Source: Calliopsis andreniformis (lineage: Eukaryota > Arthropoda > Insecta > Hymenoptera > Andrenidae). From it: a stretch of 64,000 bases of DNA. The DNA lies in the NCBI RefSeq assembly GCF_051401765.1, contig NW_027480480.1, positions 1,984,001 to 2,048,000 on the forward strand, given 5' to 3'. A model generated the notes under the pieces. It did not search any database, was not told the DNA's origin, and saw only the letters and a list, made by a program, of their open reading frames with translations. A program made the translations under genes and the position numbers. This document shows, piece by piece, positions 1-11,905 of this stretch; position 1 is the first letter of the stretch, and each line of letters opens with the position of its first letter.

Positions 1-201
1 TTGAGGATTGAAGATTGAGGATTGGGTATTGAGGAATGAAGAATGAGGATTGAGGATTGAGTATTGAGGATCGAGGATTGAAGACTGAGTATTGAGGATT
101 GAAGATTGAGGATTGAGTATCGAGGATTGAGGATTGCGGACTGAGGATTGAGGATTGCAGATTCAGTATTGAGTATTGAAGATTGAGGATTGAGGATTGA
201 G
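1..201. repeat. Tail of a preceding 5.7-kb unit, recombined
   Basis: Bases 1 to about 175 match the interior of the next unit near 7,540-7,715, then the sequence jumps to the stretch that precedes the unit start. The same shortened junction is seen at about 20,091-20,264. That shared rearrangement shows that this point and the 20-kb point descend from one ancestral copy. No gene is present. Confidence 0.6.
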
Positions 202-519
202 GATGAGTGCTGAGGGTTGAGGATTGAGGTTTGTGGACTAAGGAATTAGGATTGAGGATTGAGAGTTGAGGATTGAGGATTGAGGATTGAAGATTGAGGA
301 TTGGGTGTTGAGGATTGAAGAATGAGGATTGAGGAATGAGGATTGAGGATTGAGGATTTAGGATTCAAGATTGAGTATTGAGGATTGAAGCCTGGCGATT
401 GAGGATTGAGGATTGAGGATTGACGATTGAGGATGGAGGATTGAAGATTGAGTATTGAGGATTGAAGATTGAGGATCGAGGATTGAGGATTGAGGATTGA
501 GTATTGAAGATTGAGGATT

Positions 520-725
520 GGGGACTGAGTGTTGAGTCTTGAATGATGAGAATTGATGTCTGTGAATAAAGATTTGAAAATTGCAGATTGAGTATTGAGT
601 ATTGAAAACAGTGAATTGATGATATTCTATTGAGGATTGATAATTCACAACTGATTGTTGAGGACTGAGGTCTGATGATTGAGGATTCAGGATTGAGGAT
701 ACAGGTTTGAGGTTCGAGGACTGAG
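520..725. repeat. Module A, subtype A1 (10 copies)
   Basis: Module A is a run of about 29 heptamers far from the consensus but still spaced by 7. It starts near GGGGACTGAGTGTTG, passes through a GATTTGAA phrase, and has a core of GTGAATTG followed by ATATTCT. It ends with ACAACTGATTGTTG and TTCAGG phrases. Subtype A1 has AAAACAGTG and TGATGATATTCT. Cores lie near 621, 2,757, 6,356, 8,499, 16,194, 20,684, 22,826, 26,405, 28,549 and 53,546 (the last with AAAACTG). It is the first and third module of unit U. Confidence 0.8.
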
Positions 726-1225
726 GATTGAGGGTTGAGGATTGAGGTTTGAGGATTGAGGATTGAGGATTGAGGATTGAAGATTGAGAATTGGGTATTG
801 CCGATTGAACATTGAGGATTGAGGATTGAGGATTGAGGATTGTAGATTGAGTATTGAGGAATGAAGATTGAGGACTGAGGATTGAGGATTGAGGATTGAG
901 GATTGAAGATTGAGGATTGGGTATTGAGGATTGACGATTGAGGATAGAGTATTGAGGACTGAGAATTGAGGATTGAGGATTGAAGATTGAGGATTAAGGA
1001 TTGAAGATTGAGTATTGATGATTGAAGATTGAGGATTGAGGATTGAGTGTTGACGATTGAGGACGAGGGCTGACGATTGAGGATTGAGGTTTGAGGATTG
1101 AGGATTGTGGATTGAGGACTGAGGATTGAGGATTGAGGATTTAGTATTGAGGATTGAAGATTGAGTATTGAGGATTGAAAATTGAGGATTGAGGATTGAG
1201 GATTGAAGATTGAAGATTGAGGTTT

Positions 1226-1430
1226 GGGGACTGAGTGTTGAGTGATGAGAATTGATGATTGTGGATAGAGATTTGAAGATTTCAGGTTGATTATTGAGTA
1301 TTGAAACCAGTGAATTGAGGATATTCTATTGAGGATTGAGGATTGACAACTGATTGTTGAGGACTGAGGTCTGAAGACTGAGGATTCAGGTTTGAGGATT
1401 CAGGATTGAGGTTTGAGGACTGAGGATTGA
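1226..1430. repeat. Module A, subtype A2 (5 copies)
   Basis: The core reads AAACCAGTG with GAGGATATTCT and is preceded by TTGATTATTG. Copies lie near 1,320, 7,062, 16,899, 21,389 and 27,111. It occurs only as the second module of each of the five U copies. Confidence 0.8.
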
Positions 1431-2155
1431 GGATTGAGGATTGAGGATTGAGGATTGAAGATTGAGTATTCAGGATTGGAGATTGGCGATTGAGGATTGA
1501 AGACCGAGTATTGAGGATTGAGGATTGAAGATTGAGTATTGATGATTGAAGATTGAGGATTGAGGATTGAGGGTTGAGGTTTGAGGACGAGGACTGACGG
1601 TTGAGGATTGAGGTTTAAGGATTGAGGATCGAGGATTGAGGGCTGAAGATTGAATATTGATGGTTGAAGATTGAGGATGCAGTATTGATGGTTGTGGATT
1701 GAGGACGAGGTCTGAGGGTTGAGTATTGTTGTTTGAGGTCTGAGGATTGAGGATTGAGGATTGAGGATTGAGAATTGAGGATTGAGGATTGAGGATTGAA
1801 GATTGAGTATTGGGTATTGAGGAATGAAGAATGAGGATTGAGGATTGAGTATTGAGGATCGAGGATTGAAGACTGAGTATTGAGGATTGAAGATTGAGGA
1901 TTGAGTATCGAGGATTGAGGATTGCGGACTGAGGATTGAGGATTGCAGATTCAGTATTGAGGATTGAAGATTGAGGATTGAGGATTGAGGATTGAGGTTT
2001 GAGGATTGAAGATTGAGGATTGGGGATTGAGGATTGACGATTGAGTATTGAGTATTGAGGATTGAGAATTGAGGATTGATTATTGAAGATTGAGTATTGA
2101 GGATTGAAGATTGAGTATTGAGGATTGAGGATTGAGGATTGAGGATTGAGGATGA

Positions 2156-2178
2156 GGGCTGAGGGTTGGGGGTAGGGG
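2156..2178 (+). other. Canonical G-quadruplex motif (U copy 1)
   Basis: Four G tracts are visible: GGG 2,156-2,158, GGG 2,163-2,165, GGGGG 2,168-2,172 and GGGG 2,175-2,178. The loops are CTGA, TT and TA. This fits the G3+N1-7 consensus, whereas the surrounding heptamers offer only GG pairs. Folding is inferred, not shown. Confidence 0.7.
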
Positions 2179-3705
2179 TTTGAGGACTGAGGCCTGAGGA
2201 TTGAGGGTTGAGAACTGAGGACTGAGGATTGAGGATTGAAGATTGAGGATTGAGGATTGAGGATGAGTGCTGAGGGTTGAGGATTGAGGTTTGTGGACTA
2301 AGGAATGAGGATTGAGGATTGAGGATTGAGGATTGAGGATGAGTGCTGAGGGTTGAGGATTGAGGTTTGTGGACTAAGGAATGAGGATTGAGGATTGAGA
2401 GTTGAGGATTGAGGATTGAGGATTGAAGATTTAGGATTGGGTGTTGAGGATTGAAGAATGAGGATTGAGGAATGAGGATTGAGTATTGAGGATTTAGGAT
2501 TCAAGATTGAGTATTGAGGATTGAAGCCTGGCGATTGAGGATTGAGGATTGAGGATTGACGATTGAGGATGGAGGATTGAAGATTGAGTATTGAGGATTG
2601 AAGATTGAGGATCGAGGATTGAGGATTGAGGATTGAGTATTGAAGATTGAGGATTGGGGACTGAGTGTTGAGTGTTGAATGATGAGAATTGATGTCTGTG
2701 AATAAAGATTTGAATATTGCAGATTGAGTATTGAGTATTGAAAACAGTGAATTGATGATATTCTATTGAGGATTGATAATTGACAACTGATTGTTGAGGA
2801 CTGAGGTCTGAAGATTGAGGATTCAGGATTGAGGATACAGGTTTGAGGTTCGAGGACTGAGGATTGAGGGTTGAGGATTGAGGTTTGAGGATTGAGGATT
2901 GAGGATTGAGGACTGAGGATTGAGGATTGATGATTGAGGATTGAGGATTGAGAATTGAGGATTGAGGATTGAGGATTGAAGATTGAGGCCTGGGCATTGA
3001 GGATTGAAGAATGAGGATTGAGTATTGAGGATTGAAGATTGAGGATTGCAGATTGAGTATCGAGGATTGAAGATTGAGGGTTGAGGATTGAGGATTGAGG
3101 ATTGAGCATTGAGGATTGAGGATTGAGGATTGAGGATTGTAGATTGAGTATTGAGGAATGAAGATTGAGGACTGAGGATTGAGGATTGAGGATTGAGGAT
3201 TGAAGATTGAGAATTGGGTATTGCGGATTGAACATTGAGGATTGAGGATTGAGGATTGAGGATTGAGGACTGAGGATTGAGGATTGATGATTGAGGATTG
3301 AGGATTGAGAATTGAGGATTGAGGATTGAGGATTGAAGATTGAGGCCTGGGCATTGAGGATTGAAGAATGAGGATTGAGTATTGAGGATTGAGGATTGAG
3401 GATTGCAGATTGAGTATCGAGGATTGAAGATTGAGGGTTGAGGATTGAGGATTGAGGATTGAGCATTGAGGATTGAGGATTGAGGATTGAGGATTGTAGA
3501 TTGAGTATTGAGAAATGAAGATTGAGGACTGAGGATTGAGGATTGAGGATTGAGGATTGAAGATTGAGGATTGGGTATTGAGGATTGACGATTGAGGATT
3601 GAGTATTGAGGACTGAGAATTGAGGATTGAGGATTGAAGATTGAGTATTGAGGATTGAAAATTGAGGATTGAGGATTGAGGATTGAAGATTGAAGATTGA
3701 GGTTT

Positions 3706-3910
3706 GGGGACTGAGTGTTGAGGGTTGAGTGATGAGAATTGATGATTGTGGATAGAGATTTGAAGATTTCAGGATGAGTATTGAGTATTGAAACCTGTGA
3801 ATTGATGATATTCTGTTGAGGATTGAGGATTGATAACTGATTGTAGAGGACTGAGGGCTGAAGATTGAGGATTCATGATTGAGGATTCAGGATTGAGGTT
3901 TGAGGACTGA
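3706..3910. repeat. Module A, subtype A3 (4 copies)
   Basis: The core reads AAACCTGTG with TGATGATATTCTG, then TGATAACTGATTGTAG. Copies lie near 3,807, 9,269, 18,442 and 23,877 (the last with TGATCATATTCTG). It is the fourth module of unit U and is lost from copy 5. Confidence 0.8.
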
Positions 3911-4034
3911 GGATTGAAGATTGAGGATTGAGGACTGAGTATTGAGGATTGAGGATTGAGTATTGAGGGTGGAAGACTGAGGATTGGGTATTGAGGGTTG
4001 AACGTTGAGGATTGAGGGTTGAGGATTGAGGATT

Positions 4035-4150
4035 GAGGATTGAAGATTGAAGATTGAACATTAATGATTGAAGATTGAGGATTGAGGATTGAGGGTTGTG
4101 GATTGAGGACGAGGACTGTGGGTTGAGTATTGATGTTTGAGGTCTGAGGA
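4035..4150. repeat. Module B (about 20 copies)
   Basis: This is a recurrent phrase of about 100 bp: GAA(C/T)ATTAATGATTG, then GGGTTGTGGATTGAGG, the 6-nt unit AGGACG, and GAGTATTG(A/G)TGTTTGA. The ATTAATG mark lies near 4,059, 9,521, 13,043, 18,694, 24,129, 28,975, 31,009, 35,639, 38,343, 41,747, 44,596, 45,015, 47,174, 48,021, 50,236, 50,864, 52,862, 56,776, 59,022 and 60,763. Unlike most of module A, it contains a register shift in nearly every copy. Confidence 0.7.
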
Positions 4151-4536
4151 TTGAGGATTGAGGATTGAGGATTGATGATTGAAGATTGGGGATTGAGGAT
4201 TGACGATTGAGGATTGGGTATTAAGGAGTGAGAATTGAGGATTGAAGATTGAAGATTGAGTGCTGAGGATTGAAGATTGAGGGTTGAGGATTGATAATTG
4301 AGGATTGAGGATGAGGTCCGAGGGTTGAGGATTGAGGTTTGAGGGCTGAGGACTGAGTATTGAGGATTGAGGATTGAGGACTGAAGATTGAGTATTGAGG
4401 ATTGATGCCTGACGATTTAGGATTGAGGATTGAGGATTGTGGATTGAAGATGGAGGATTGAAGATGGAGTATTGAGGATTGAAGATTGAGGATTGAGGAT
4501 TGAGGATTGAGGATTGAGTGTTGAATATTGAGGAAT

Positions 4537-4745
4537 GGGGACTGAGTGTTGAGGGTTGAATTATGAGAATTGATGTTTGTGGATAGAGATTTGAAGATTG
4601 CAGATTGAGTATTGAGTATTGAAAACTGTGAATTTATTATATTCTATTGAGGATTGAGAATTGACAACTGATTGTTGAGAACTGAGTTCTGAAGGTTGAG
4701 GATTCAGGATTGAGGATTCAGGTTTGAGTTTTGAGGACTGAGGAT
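4537..4745. repeat. Module A, subtype A4 (6 copies)
   Basis: The core reads AAAACTGTG with AATTTATTATATTCT, the most AT-rich version. Copies lie near 4,639, 10,101, 15,069, 19,273, 24,708 and 29,553. It is the last module of unit U; the copy at 15,069 belongs to the partial unit before copy 3. Confidence 0.8.
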
Positions 4746-5802
4746 TGAGGATTGAGGCTTGAGGTTTGAGGATTGAGAATTCAGGATTGAGGATTGAGGA
4801 TGAGGGCTGAGGGTCGATGATTGAGGTTTGAGGTCTGATGGACTGAGGATTGAGGATTGAGTATTGAGGTTTGAGGATTGAAGATTGAGGATTGGGTATT
4901 GAGGATTATAGAATGAGGTTTGAGGATTGATGATTGAGGATTGAGGATTGAGGATTGAGAATTGAGGATTGAGGATTGAGGATTGAAGATTGAGGATTGT
5001 GTATTGAGGATTGTAGAATGAGGATTGAGGATTGACGATTGAGGATTGAGAATTGAGGATTGAGGATTGAAGATTGAGTATTGATAATTGAAAATTGAGG
5101 GTTGAGGATTGAGGATTGAGGATTGATGATTGTGGATTGAGTAAAGAGGATTGAAGATTGAGGATTGAGGATTGAGGATTGAGGACTGAGGACTGAGGAT
5201 TGAGGATGAGGTCCGAGGGTTGAGGATTGAGGTTTGTGGGATGAGGACTGAGAATTGAGGATTGAGGATTGAGGATTGAAGATTGAGTATTGAGGATTGA
5301 TGCCTGACGAAGGAGGATTGAGGACTGAGGATTGTGGATTGAGGATGGAGGATTGAAGATTGAGTATTGAGGATTGAAGATTGAGGATTGAGGATTGAGG
5401 GTTGAGGTTTGAGGACGAGGACTGACGGTTGAAGATTGAGGTTTGAGGATTGAGGATTGAGGACTGAGGACTGAGGATTGAGGATAGAGCATTGAGCGTT
5501 GAGGATTGAAGATTGAGTATTGAGGATTGAAGATTGAGGATTGAGTATCGAGGATTGAGGATTGCGGACTGAGGATTGAGGATTGCAGATTCAGTATTGA
5601 GGATTGAAGATTGAGGATTGAGGATTGAGGATTGAGGATTGAGGTTTGAGGATTGAAGATTGAGGATTGGGGATTGAGGATTGACGATTGAGTATTGAGT
5701 ATTGAGGATTGAGAATTGAAGATTGATTATTGAAGATTGAGTATTGAGGATTGAAGATTGAGTATTGAGGATTGAGGATTGAGGATTGAGGATTGAGGAT
5801 GA

Positions 5803-5825
5803 GGGCTGAGGGTTGGGGGTAGGGG
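5803..5825 (+). other. Canonical G-quadruplex motif
   Basis: Same tract and loop pattern as at 2,156: GGG, GGG, GGGGG, GGGG with loops CTGA, TT, TA. It lies about 100 bp before the start of U copy 2. Confidence 0.7.
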
Positions 5826-5908
5826 TTTGAGGACTGAGGACTGAGGATTGAGGGTTGAGAACTGAGGACTGAGGATTGAGGATTGAAGATTGAGGATTGA
5901 GGATTGAG

Positions 5909-8900
5909 GATGAGTGCTGAGGGTTGAGGATTGAGGTTTGTGGACTAAGGAATGAGGATTGAGGTTTGTGGACTAAGGAATGAGGATTGAGGATTGAGAG
6001 TTGAGGATTGAGGATTGAGGATTGAAGATTGAGGATTGGGTGTTGAGGATTGAAGAATGAGGATTGAGGAATGAGGATTGAGGATTGAGGATTTATGATT
6101 CAAGATTGAGTATTGAGGATTGAAGCCTGGCGATTGAGGATTGAGGATTGAGGATTGACGATTGAGGATGGAGGATTGAAGATTGAGTATTGAGGATTGA
6201 AGATTGAGGATCGAGGATTGAGGATTGAGGATTGAGTATTGAAGATTGAGGATTGGGGACTGAGTGTTGAGTGTTGAATGATGAGAATTGATGTCTGTGA
6301 ATAAAGATTTGAAAATTGCAGATTGAGTATTGAGTATTGAAAACAGTGAATTGATGATATTCTATTGAGGATTGATAATTCACAACTGATTGTTGAGGAC
6401 TGAGGTCTGATGATTGAGGATTCAGGATTGAGGATACAGGTTTGAGGTTCGAGGACTGAGGATTGAGGGTTGAGGATTGAGGTTTGAGGATTGAGGATTG
6501 AGGATTGAGGATTGAAGATTGAGAATTGGGTATTGCCGATTGAACATTGAGGATTGAGGATTGAGGATTGAGGATTGTAGATTGAGTATTGAGGAATGAA
6601 GATTGAGGACTGAGGATTGAGGATTGAGGATTGAGGATTGAAGATTGAGGATTGGGTATTGAGGATTGACGATTGAGGATTGAGTATTGAGGACTGAGAA
6701 TTGAGGATTGAGGATTGAAGATTGAGGATTAAGGATTGAAGATTGAGTATTGATGATTGAAGATTGAGGATTGAGGATTGAGTGTTGACGATTGAGGACG
6801 AGGGCTGACGATTGAGGATTGAGGTTTGAGGATTGAGGATTGTGGATTGAGGACTGAGGATTGAGGATTGAGGATTTAGTATTGAGGATTGAAGATTGAG
6901 TATTGAGGATTGAAAATTGACGATTGAGGATTGAGGATTGAAGATTGAAGATTGAGGTTTGGGGACTGAGTGTTGAGGGTTGAGTGATGAGAATTGATGA
7001 TTGTGGATAGAGATTTGAAGATTTCAGGTTGATTATTGAGTATTGAAACCAGTGAATTGAGGATATTCTATTGAGGATTGAGGATTGACAACTGATTGTT
7101 GAGGACTGAGGTCTGAAGACTGAGGATTCAGGTTTGAGGATTCAGGATTGAGGTTTGAGGACTGAGGATTGAGGATTGAGGATTGAGGATTGAGGATTGA
7201 AGATTGAGTATTCAGGATTGGAGATTGGCGATTGAGGATTGAAGACCGAGTATTGAGGATTGAGGATTGAAGATTGAGTATTGATGATTGAAGATTGAGG
7301 ATTGAGGATTGAGGGTTGAGGTTTGAGGACGAGGACTGACAGTTGAGGATAGAGGTTTAAGGATTGAGGATCGAGGATTGAGGGCTGAAGGTTGAATATT
7401 GATGATTGAAGATTGAGGATTCAGTATTGATGGTTGTGGATTGAGGACGAGGTCTGAGGGTTGAGTATTGTTGTTTGAGGTCTGAGGATTGAGGATTGAG
7501 GATTGAGGATTGAGAATTGAGGATTGAGGATTGAGGATTGAAGATTGAGGATTGGGTATTGAGGAATGAAGAATGAGGATTGAGGATTGAGTATTGAGGA
7601 TCGAGGATTGAAGACTGAGTATTGAGGATTGAAGATTGAGGATTGAGTATCGAGGATTGAGGATTGCGGACTGAGGATTGAGGATTGCAGATTCAGTATT
7701 GAGGATTGAAGATTGAGGATTGAGTATTGAGGATTGAGGTTTGAGGATTGAAGATTGAGGATTGGGGATTGAGGATTGACGATTGAGTATTGAGTATTGA
7801 GGATTGAGAATTGAGGATTGATTATTGAAGATTGAGTATTGAGGATTGAAGATTGAGTATTGAGGATTGAGGATTGAGGATTGAGGATTGAGGATGAGGG
7901 CTGAGGGTTGGGGGTAGGGGTTTGAGGACTGAGGCCTGAGGATTGAGGGTTGAGAACTGAGGACTGAGGATTGAGGATTGAAGATTGAGGATTGAGGATT
8001 GAGGATGAGTGCTGAGGGTTGAGGATTGAGGTTTGTGGACTAAGGAATAAGGATTGAGGATTGAGGATTGAGGATTGAGGATGAGTGCTGAGGGTTGAGG
8101 ATTGAGGTTTGTGGACTAAGGAATGAGGATTGAGGATTGAGAGTTGAGGATTGAGGATTGAGGATTGAAGATTTAGGATTGGGTGTTGAGGATTGAAGAA
8201 TGAGGATTGAGGAATGAGGATTGAGGATTGAGGATTTAGGATTCAAGATTGAGTATTGAGGATTGAAGCCTGGCGATTGAGGATTGAGGATTGAGGATTG
8301 ACGATTGAGGATGGAGGATTGAAGATTGAGTATTGAGGATTGAAGATTGAGGATCGAGGATTGAGGATTGAGGATTGAGTATTGAAGATTGAGGATTGGG
8401 GACTGAGTGTTGAGTGTTGAATGATGAGAATTGATGTCTGTGAATAAAGATTTGAAAATTGCAGATTGAGTATTGAGTATTGAAAACAGTGAATTGATGA
8501 TATTCTATTGAGGATTGATAATTGACAACTGATTGTTGAGGACTGAGGTCTGAAGATTGAGGATTCAGGATTGAGGATACAGGTTTGAGGTTCGAGGACT
8601 GAGGATTGAGGGTTGAGGATTGAGGTTTGAGGATTGAGGATTGAGGATTGAGGATTGAGGATTGAAGATTGAGAATTGGGTATTGCGGATTGAACATTGA
8701 GGATTGAGGATTGAGGATTGAGGATTGAGGACTGAGGATTGAGGATTGATGATTGAGGATTGAGGATTGAGAATTGAGGATTGAGGATTGAGGATTGAAG
8801 ATTGAGGCCTGGGCATTGAGGATTGAAGAATGAGTATTGAGTATTGAGGATTGAAGATTGAGGATTGCAGATTGAGTATCGAGGATTGAAGATTGAGGGT

Positions 8901-10838
8901 TGAGGATTGAGGATTGAGGATTGAGCATTGAGGATTGAGGATTGAGGATTGAGGATTGTAGATTGAGTATTGAGGAATGAAGATTGAGGACTGAGGATTG
9001 AGGATTGAGGATTGAGGATTGAAGATTGAGGATTGGGTATTGAGGATTGACGATTGAGGATTGAGTATTGAGGACTGAGAATTGAGGATTGAGGATTGAA
9101 GATTGAGTATTGAGGATTGAAAATTGAGGATTGAGGATTGAGGATTGAAGATTGAAGATTGAGGTTTGGGGACTGAGTGTTGAGGGTTGAGTGATGAGAA
9201 TTGATGATTGTGGATAGAGATTTGAAGATTTCAGGATGAGTATTGAGTATTGAAACCTGTGAATTGATGATATTCTGTTGAGGATTGAGGATTGATAACT
9301 GATTGTAGAGGACTGAGGGCTGAAGATTGAGGATTCATGATTGAGGATTCAGGATTGAGGTTTGAGGACTGAGGATTGAAGATTGAGGATTGAGGACTGA
9401 GTATTGAGGATTGAGGATTGAGTATTGAGGGTGGAAGACTGAGGATTGGGTATTGAGGGTTGAACGTTGAGGATTGAGGGTTGAGGATTGAGGATTGAGG
9501 ATTGAAGATTGAAGATTGAACATTAATGATTGAAGATTGAGGATTGAGGATTGAGGGTTGTGGATTGAGGACGAGGACTGTGGGTTGAGTATTGATGTTT
9601 GAGGTCTGAGGATTGAGGATTGAGGATTGAGGATTGATGATTGAAGATTGGGGATTGAGGATTGACGATTGAGTATTGGGTATTAAGGAGTGAGAATTGA
9701 GGATTGAAGATTGAAGATTGAGTGCTGAGGATTGAAGATTGAGGGTTGAGGATTGATAATTGAGGATTGAGGATGAGGTCCGAGGGTTGAGGATTGAGGT
9801 TTGAGGGCTGAGGACTGAGTATTGAGGATTGAGGATTGAGGACTGAAGATTGAGTATTGAGGATTGATGCCTGACGATTTAGGATTGAGGATTGAGGATT
9901 GTGGATTGAAGATGGAGGATTGAAGATGGAGTATTGAGGATTGAAGATTGAGGATTGAGGATTGAGGATTGAGGATTGAGTGTTGAATATTGAGGAATGG
10001 GGACTGAGTGTTGAGGGTTGAATTATGAGAATTGATGTTTGTGGATAGAGATTTGAAGATTGCAGATTGAGTATTGAGTATTGAAAACTGTGAATTTATT
10101 ATATTCTATTGAGGATTGAGAATTGACAACTGATTGTTGAGAACTGAGTTCTGAAGGTTGAGGATTCAGGATTGAGGATTCAGGTTTGAGTTTTGAGGAC
10201 TGAGGAATGAGGATTGAGGCTTGAGGTTTGAGGATTGAGAATTCAGGATTGAGGATTGAGGATGAGGGCTGAGGGTCGATGATTGAGGTTTGAGGTCTGA
10301 TGGACTGAGGATTGAGGATTGAGAATTGAGGTTTGAGGATTGAAGATTGAGGATTGGGTATTGAGGATTATAGAATGAGGTTTGAGGATTGATGATTGAG
10401 GATTGAGGATTGAGGATTGAGAATTGAGGATTGAGGATTGAGGATTGAAGATTGAGGATTGTGTATTGAGGATTGTAGAATGAGGATTGAGGATTGACGA
10501 TTGAGGATTGAGGATTGAGGATTGAGGATTGAAGATTGAGTATTGATAATTGAAAATTGAGGGTTGAGGATTGAGGATTGAGGATTGAGGATTGTGGATT
10601 GAGTAAAGAGGATTGAAGATTGAGGATTGAGGATTGAGGATTGAGGATTGAGGACTGAGGATTGAGGATGAGGTCCGAGGGTTGAGGATTGAGGTTTGTG
10701 GGATGAGGACTGAGAATTGAGGATTGAGGATTGAGGATTGAAGATTGAGTATTGAGGATTGATGCCTGACGAAGGTGGATTGAGGACTGAGGATTGTGGA
10801 TTGAGGATGGAGGATTGAAGATTGAGTATTGAGGATTG
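5909..10838. repeat. Higher-order unit U, copy 2 (truncated, about 4.9 kb)
   Basis: The module order is again A1, A2, A1, A3, A4, with cores near 6,356, 7,062, 8,499, 9,269 and 10,101. The start has a 28-bp duplication of the GTGGACTAAGGAATG phrase near 5,940-5,975. The copy lacks the 357-bp internal duplication of copies 1 and 4, having one GGCCTGGGCA mark instead of two. A G-quadruplex run is at 7,898-7,920, and the run at 5,803-5,825 falls just before the unit start. Homology to the unit stops at about 10,838. It pairs with copy 5 at an offset of 20,049. Confidence 0.83.
7898..7920 (+). other. Canonical G-quadruplex motif (U copy 2)
   Basis: Tracts at 7,898-7,900, 7,905-7,907, 7,910-7,914 and 7,917-7,920, with loops CTGA, TT and TA. 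Confidence 0.7.
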
Positions 10839-11160
10839 AGGATTGAGGATTGAGGATTGAAGATTGAGGATTGGGTATTGAGGATTGACGATTGAGGATA
10901 GAGTATTGAGGACTGAGAATTGAGGATTGAGGATTGAAGATTGAGGATTAAGGATTGAAGATTGAGTATTGATGATTGAAGATTGAGGATTGAGGATTGA
11001 GTGTTGACGATTGAGGACCAGGGCTGACGATTGAGGATTCAGGATTGAGGATACAGGTTTGAGGTTCGAGGACTGAGGACTGAGGGTTGAGGATTGAGGT
11101 TTGAGGATTGAGGATTGAGGATTGAGAATTGAGGATTGAGGATTGAGGATTGAAGATTGA
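10839..11160. repeat. Mosaic of unit-U fragments
   Basis: The first part (to about 11,034) resembles unit U near 893-1,082, including the TGTTGACGATTG phrase. The next part resembles U near 2,820-2,990, including the GATACAGGTTTGAGGTTCG marker, and leads to a GGCCTGGGCA mark. Two non-adjacent parts of the unit have therefore been joined, probably by unequal exchange. No open frame beyond the repeat's own is present. Confidence 0.5.
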
Positions 11161-11696
11161 GGCCTGGGCATTGAGGATTGAAGAATGAGGATTGAGGATT
11201 GAGGATTGAAGATTGAGGTTTGCAGATTGAGTATTGACTATTGAAGATTGAGGGTTGAGGATTGAGGATTGAGGATTGACCATTGATGATTGAGGATTGA
11301 GGATTGAGTATTGTAGATTGAGTATTGAGGAATGAAGATTGAGGATTGAGGATTGAGGATTGAGGATTGAGGATTGAAGATTGAGGATTGGGGATTGAGG
11401 GTTGATGATTGAGGATTGAGTATTGAGGACTGAGAATTGAGGATTGAGGATTGAAGATTGAGGATTGAGGATTGAAGATTGAGTATTGATGATTGAAGAT
11501 TGAGGATTGAGGATTGAGTGTTGAGGATTGAGGACGAGGACTGACGATTGAGGATTGAGGTTTGAGGATTGAGCATTGTGGATTGAGGACTGAGGATTGA
11601 GGATTGAGGATTTAGTATTGAGGACTGAAGATTGAGTATTGAGGATTGAAAATTGAGGATTGAGGATTGAGGATTGAGGATTGAAGATTGAGGATT

Positions 11697-11905
11697 GGGG
11701 ACTGAGTGTTGAGGGTTGAGTGATGAGAATTGATGATTGTGGATAGAGGCTTGAAGATTTCAGGTTGAGTATTGAGTATTGAAACCTGTGAATTGAGGAT
11801 ATTCTATTGAGGATTGAGGATTGACAACTGATTGTTGAGGACTGAGGTCTGAAGACTGAGGATTCAGGTTTGAGGATTCTGGATTGAGGTTTGAGGACTG
11901 AGGAT
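11697..11905. repeat. Module A, subtype A5 (12 copies)
   Basis: The core reads AAACCTGTG with GAGGATATTCT. Copies lie near 11,798, 12,183, 33,024, 33,409, 40,096, 42,732, 46,621, 49,299, 51,903, 55,818, 57,727 and 59,769. It is the commonest subtype outside unit U and is found in block D, the 1.44-kb pair and block T. Confidence 0.78.

Larger units (their letters stand above)
202..5908. repeat. Higher-order unit U, copy 1 (about 5.7 kb)
   Basis: I set the unit start at the GATGAGTGCTG phrase that precedes GTGGACTAAGGAAT; the choice of start is arbitrary because the unit is tandem. Module A cores (the ATATTCT signature) lie near 621 (A1), 1,320 (A2), 2,757 (A1), 3,807 (A3) and 4,639 (A4). A canonical G-quadruplex run lies at 2,156-2,178. 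The copy has a 357-bp (51-heptamer) internal tandem duplication; its two GGCCTGGGCA marks are at 2,987 and 3,344. It also has a 76-bp tandem duplication of the GGATGAGTGC phrase, at 2,261 and 2,337. It matches copy 4 almost base for base at an offset of 20,063-20,070. Confidence 0.85.

Noticed and set aside
358..648. A 96-codon - strand frame repeated at 6,093, 15,931, 20,421 and 26,142, as a conserved small gene family
   Set aside because: Conservation follows from duplication of the whole 5.7-kb unit. The less repetitive N-terminal part is simply module A1 read on the - strand, and the frame starts at GTG with no other gene signal.
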